Positions 60,777 through 64,000 of a DNA stretch of 64,000 nucleotides are shown here, in pieces. The first letter of the stretch is position 1. Each line of letters starts with the position of its first letter. Under the pieces are notes generated by a model. That model was given only the letters and a program-made list of their open reading frames with translations, did not search any database and was not told where the DNA came from. Both the position numbers and the translations under genes were made by a program. Source of the DNA: Bradyrhizobium algeriense (lineage in GTDB: Bacteria; Pseudomonadota; Alphaproteobacteria; Rhizobiales; Xanthobacteraceae); contig NZ_JAZHRV010000001.1 of NCBI RefSeq assembly GCF_036924595.1, positions 6,475,501 through 6,539,500 of the forward strand, given 5' to 3'.

Positions 60777-60801
60777 GCCGGATCTTCCGGAGATTTCATT
60801 C

Positions 60802-61146
60802 ATGGATCGGCTGAGGCAGCGGGCGGACTTTCTCGCCGTTGCCAATGGCACGCGGGCGAACAGCGCTGCCTTCGTCGTGCAGGGCCGCTCCCGCGACGAT
60901 GACGGCCCGATCCGGATCGGTTTCACCGTTACCAAAAAGAACGGTACTGCCACCGAGCGCAATCGCATCCGGCGCCGGCTTCGCGAACTCGTGAAGCGGC
61001 TGGACGTCATATCCATGCGACCACACCATGATTATGTGCTGGTAGGCCGCCGGGCCGCGCTCACCCGCGACTTCTCAACCATGCTCGACGATCTCCGCTC
61101 GGCGCTGCATCGCCTCGACCGGCAGCCGACCAAACTTCCGAATTGA
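60802..61146 (+). CDS. rnpA: Ribonuclease P protein component
   Basis: 114 aa. RADFLAVANGTRANSAAFVV then RIGFTVTKKNGTATERNRIR and RRLRELVKR give the RNR motif of RnpA. It binds the RNase P RNA and helps it cut tRNA 5' leaders. Sits between rpmH and yidC. Confidence 0.95.
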   Translation: MDRLRQRADFLAVANGTRANSAAFVVQGRSRDDDGPIRIGFTVTKKNGTATERNRIRRRLRELVKRLDVISMRPHHDYVLVGRRAALTRDFSTMLDDLRSALHRLDRQPTKLPN

Positions 61147-61166
61147 ATGGCGAGACCTCAAAAACG

Positions 61167-63044
61167 ATGACCGACAATCGCAACACCATCCTCGCCGTCA
61201 TTCTGTCCGGCCTCGTGCTGATCGCCTGGCAGTATTTCTACAACATGCCGCAGATGGAGCGGCAGCGCGCGCAAACCCAGACCCAGGCCGAGCTCAACAA
61301 GCCGGCGCCGCAGACGGCACCGGGATCGACCACGCCACAACCGGGCTCGGCGCCATCCGCCACCACGCCGGCCGGCCAGCCGGGCGCGCCCGCGCCCGTC
61401 GTCAGCCGCGACGCCGCGATCGCCGCCTCGCCCCGCATCAAGATCGAGACGCCGCGCCTTTCGGGCAGCATCGCGCTGAAGGGCGCGCGCGTCGACGACC
61501 TGTCGCTGGAGAAATTCCGCGATACCGTCGATCCGAAGTCGCCCGCGATCGTGCTGTTCTCGCCTTCGAACACGGCTCATCCCTATTATGCCGAGTTCGG
61601 CTGGGTCGCGGCCTCGGGCTCGACGGCGCGGCTTCCCGACCGTGAGACGGTGTGGCAGCAGGAGGGCTCCGGCAGCCTGACGCCCGGCACCCCGGTGACG
61701 CTGAAATGGGACAATGGCGAAGGCCTCACCTTCCGCCGCACCATTGCGATCGACGACCGCTATCTCTTCACCATCAAGGACGACGTCACCAACGTCGGCG
61801 CTGCGCCGGTCACGCTCTATCCGTTCGCCCTCATCTCCCGCCACGGCACGCCTGAGGTCTCGGGCTACTACATCCTGCATGAAGGCCTGATCGGCTATCT
61901 CGGTGACAAGGGCCTGCAGGAGCACGGCTACAAGGCCGTCGCCGAGGCGCCTGTTCTGGGCAGCGGCGGAAGGGGTTTTGAGTTCAATGTCACGAATGGC
62001 TGGCTCGGCATCACCGACAAGTATTGGGCTGCGGCGCTGTTGCCCGACACGACGGCACGCCTCAAGGCCCGCTTCCTCGCCGAACCCGGCGCCAAGGTTC
62101 GCTATCAGACCGATTACCTGCAGGATCCGCAGACCATTGCGATCGGCGGCACCGGCAGCGCCAATGCGCGGCTGTTTGCGGGGGCCAAGGAAGCCGGCGT
62201 CGTCGGCATCAACTTCCCGCTGGCCGGCCACGGCGGCTACAACAAGCAGCTCGATCTGAACCATTTCGATCTCTTGATCGACTGGGGCTGGTTCTACTTC
62301 ATCACCAAGCCGATGTTCCTGGCGCTCGACTATTTCTTCCACCTGGTCGGCAATTTCGGCGTCTCGATCCTGCTGGTGACGGTGCTGGTGAAGCTGCTGT
62401 TCTTCCCGCTCGCCAACAAATCCTATGCCTCGATGGCGAAGATGAAGTCGGTGCAGCCGCAACTGGCCGCGCTGAAGGAGCGCTATCCGGACGACCGCCA
62501 GAAGCAGCAGCAGGAGATGATGGAGATCTACCGCAAGGAGAAGATCAACCCGATCGCCGGCTGTCTTCCCGTCGCCCTGCAGATCCCGGTGTTCTTCTCG
62601 CTCTACAAGGTGCTGTTCGTCACCATCGAAATGCGCCACGCCCCGTTCTACGGCTGGATCAAGGACCTCTCGGCCCCCGATCCGACCAACCTGTTCAACC
62701 TGTTCGGTTTGCTGCCCTTCGATCCGACGCATATACCGGTGATCGGATTTTATCTCGCGCTCGGCGTCTGGCCGATCATCATGGGCATCACGATGTGGTT
62801 CCAGATGAAGCTGAACCCGACGCCGCCGGATCCGACCCAGAAGATGATCTTCGACTGGATGCCGCTGATCTTCACCTTCATGCTGGCGGGCTTCCCGGCG
62901 GGTCTGGTGATCTACTGGGCCTGGAATAACCTGCTCTCGGTCCTGCAGCAGAGCTACATCATGCGCAAGAACGGCGTGAAGGTGGAGCTGTTCGACAACA
63001 TCAAGGCGACGTTCGCGCCCAAGAAGGCCGTCGAGAAGACGTGA
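61167..63044 (+). CDS. yidC: Membrane protein insertase YidC
   Basis: 625 aa from ATG 61167; an in-frame TTG at 61143 would add eight residues. N-terminal membrane segment TILAVILSGLVLIAWQYFY, a Pro/Ala-rich linker, the large periplasmic beta-sandwich, then the insertase core (FGVSILLVTVLVKLLFFPLA; NPIAGCLPVALQIPVFFSLY; MLAGFPAGLVIYWAWNNLLS). Inserts proteins into the inner membrane with or without SecYEG. The usual yidD between rnpA and yidC is absent. Confidence 0.97.
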   Translation: MTDNRNTILAVILSGLVLIAWQYFYNMPQMERQRAQTQTQAELNKPAPQTAPGSTTPQPGSAPSATTPAGQPGAPAPVVSRDAAIAASPRIKIETPRLSGSIALKGARVDDLSLEKFRDTVDPKSPAIVLFSPSNTAHPYYAEFGWVAASGSTARLPDRETVWQQEGSGSLTPGTPVTLKWDNGEGLTFRRTIAIDDRYLFTIKDDVTNVGAAPVTLYPFALISRHGTPEVSGYYILHEGLIGYLGDKGLQEHGYKAVAEAPVLGSGGRGFEFNVTNGWLGITDKYWAAALLPDTTARLKARFLAEPGAKVRYQTDYLQDPQTIAIGGTGSANARLFAGAKEAGVVGINFPLAGHGGYNKQLDLNHFDLLIDWGWFYFITKPMFLALDYFFHLVGNFGVSILLVTVLVKLLFFPLANKSYASMAKMKSVQPQLAALKERYPDDRQKQQQEMMEIYRKEKINPIAGCLPVALQIPVFFSLYKVLFVTIEMRHAPFYGWIKDLSAPDPTNLFNLFGLLPFDPTHIPVIGFYLALGVWPIIMGITMWFQMKLNPTPPDPTQKMIFDWMPLIFTFMLAGFPAGLVIYWAWNNLLSVLQQSYIMRKNGVKVELFDNIKATFAPKKAVEKT

Positions 63045-63069
63045 TAATCGCGTTTGCGCGCAATGCACT

Positions 63070-63155
63070 CCGTCATTGCGAGCGAAGCGAAGCAATCCAT
63101 ACCTCATCACGGGGATAGATGGATTGCTTCGTCGCTACGCTCCTCGCAATGACGG
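63070..63155. repeat. Palindromic intergenic repeat between yidC and engB
   Basis: CCGTCATTGCGAGCGAAGCG and, after GCAATCCAT and a short loop, ATGGATTGCTTCGTCGCTAC then CTCGCAATGACGG. Long inverted repeat with one 6-bp bulge; same family as the repeats at 10.3 and 23.9 kb. Confidence 0.8.
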
Positions 63156-63176
63156 CGTGAAACCGAGAACCTTCGC

Positions 63177-63830
63177 ATGAACGCTGACATCGATGCGAAG
63201 CTGATCGAAGAGGGCCGAAAACTCTTCGCCGGCGACTGGAAGTTCGTCTGGGCCTCGCCCTCGATCGAGACCCTGCCGCCGATGGCGGGCGTGGAAGTGG
63301 CGTTCGCCGGCCGCTCCAATGTCGGCAAATCGAGCCTGATCAATGCGCTTACCGGCCGCAACGCGTTGGCGCGCACCTCGCATACGCCGGGCCGCACCCA
63401 GGAACTGATCTTCTTCGACGGTCCCGACAGCGCAGGACTGCGGCTGGTCGACATGCCCGGCTATGGCTACGCCTCGGCGCCCAAGACGCAGGTCGCGTCA
63501 TGGACCAAGCTGATCCATCAATTCCTGCAGGGACGCGCCACGCTGGCGCGGGTCTATGTGCTGATCGACGCGCGCCACGGCATCAAGGATGTCGACCAGG
63601 ACGTGCTCAAGACGCTGGATAAATCCGCCGTGAGCTATCAGGTGGTGCTGACCAAGGCGGATCAGGTGAAGGCGACTGAGCTGGAGAAGAACATCGAGCA
63701 AGCCACGGCGGCGCTCGCCAAGCATCCGGCGGCGTTTCCGGAAGTATTGGTAACGTCCTCGCGCTCCGGCGCCGGAATGCCGGAATTGCGCGCCGCGATG
63801 GTGCGCCTATTGCACGAGCGCGCCCGATGA
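63177..63830 (+). CDS. engB: Ribosome biogenesis GTPase YihA/EngB
   Basis: 217 aa. G1 FAGRSNVGKSSLINALTGRN, G2 region HTPGRTQELIFF, G3 LVDMPGYGYA, G4 VVLTKADQV, G5 VTSSRSGAGM. This essential GTPase helps assemble the 50S subunit. Its stop overlaps the next start (ATGA). Confidence 0.96.
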   Translation: MNADIDAKLIEEGRKLFAGDWKFVWASPSIETLPPMAGVEVAFAGRSNVGKSSLINALTGRNALARTSHTPGRTQELIFFDGPDSAGLRLVDMPGYGYASAPKTQVASWTKLIHQFLQGRATLARVYVLIDARHGIKDVDQDVLKTLDKSAVSYQVVLTKADQVKATELEKNIEQATAALAKHPAAFPEVLVTSSRSGAGMPELRAAMVRLLHERAR

Positions 63831-64000
63831 ACCGCACGGCCCGCATCCTGATCGTGCTCGCCGCTATCATGGGCGCCGATGGCGTCATGCTGGCAGCCGC
63901 CTCCGCCCATGGCGCGGACGCGTCGCGGCTGGCTTCCGCCTCGTCGATGCTACTGTTTCATGCCAGCGCGGTATTAGGTGCCGTCGCGCTGGCCGAGCGC
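63827..64000 (+). CDS. DUF423 family membrane protein, 5' part
   Basis: The ATG overlaps the engB stop and the window ends after 58 codons. ILIVLAAIMGADGVMLAAAS then ADASRLASASSMLLFHASAV matches the start of DUF423 (YgdD-like) small membrane proteins. Role unknown. Confidence 0.8.
   Translation, partial: MNRTARILIVLAAIMGADGVMLAAASAHGADASRLASASSMLLFHASAVLGAVALAER

Overview
The window is high-GC chromosomal DNA from an alphaproteobacterium, most likely Bradyrhizobium or a close relative. Four things point there: the housekeeping order rpmH-rnpA-yidC-engB at the right end, palindromic repeats of the type 'CATTGCGAGCGAAGC...' between genes, many small conserved proteins typical of that group, and abundant ABC, Bug-type, CoA-transferase and amidohydrolase genes. 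This assignment is inference; no 16S gene is present.

Layout. (1) 0-11.4 kb: mixed metabolism, with an epoxide-hydrolase-like tail, an amidohydrolase, an M29 aminopeptidase, DUF1330, a DbpA-type DEAD-box helicase, a Tag-like DNA glycosylase, a triple-rhodanese protein divergent from a LysR regulator, a split TPP decarboxylase and a Tat-exported glyoxalase-fold protein. (2) 11.4-20.3 kb: eight or more tiny proteins (44-99 aa) around a three-gene operon manA - glycosyltransferase/glycosidase fusion - GH130, plus a transglutaminase-like protein. (3) 20.4-29 kb: amidase, UPF0158, a large unknown protein, a decayed IS481-type element inside a palindromic repeat, an internally deleted autotransporter, a CadC-like regulator with TPRs, and HxlR divergent from a GST. 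(4) 29.6-35 kb: a complete overlapping dipeptide/oligopeptide ABC operon. (5) 35.6-43.5 kb: a membrane protein, a DadA-like oxidase, and a type I secretion locus in which a 96-aa protein precedes, and a 306-aa protein follows, the ABC/HlyD pair.

(6) 43.5-51.5 kb looks like accessory DNA. Six copies of a ~56-bp imperfect palindrome separate one- or two-gene modules: SRPBCC+ArsR, EamA, a methyltransferase with a DUF3046-like fragment of apparent actinobacterial origin, an outer-membrane beta-barrel, and an isoprenylcysteine-methyltransferase-like protein. Toxin-gene remnants lie between them. An operon follows that places an ECF sigma factor between two small membrane proteins that each carry CPxC. 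The segment ends in a decayed serine recombinase whose 3' end runs into tRNA-Arg(ACG), as expected for an island edge.

(7) 51.8-58.7 kb: a probable catabolic cluster (enoyl-CoA hydratase, amidohydrolase, carboxymuconolactone-decarboxylase-like, CaiB CoA-transferase, GST) divergent from a GntR/UTRA regulator, an alpha/beta-hydrolase-fold protein without the serine nucleophile, and a Bug receptor. (8) 58.7-64 kb: a sensor histidine kinase, then rpmH, rnpA, yidC, engB and the start of a DUF423 gene.
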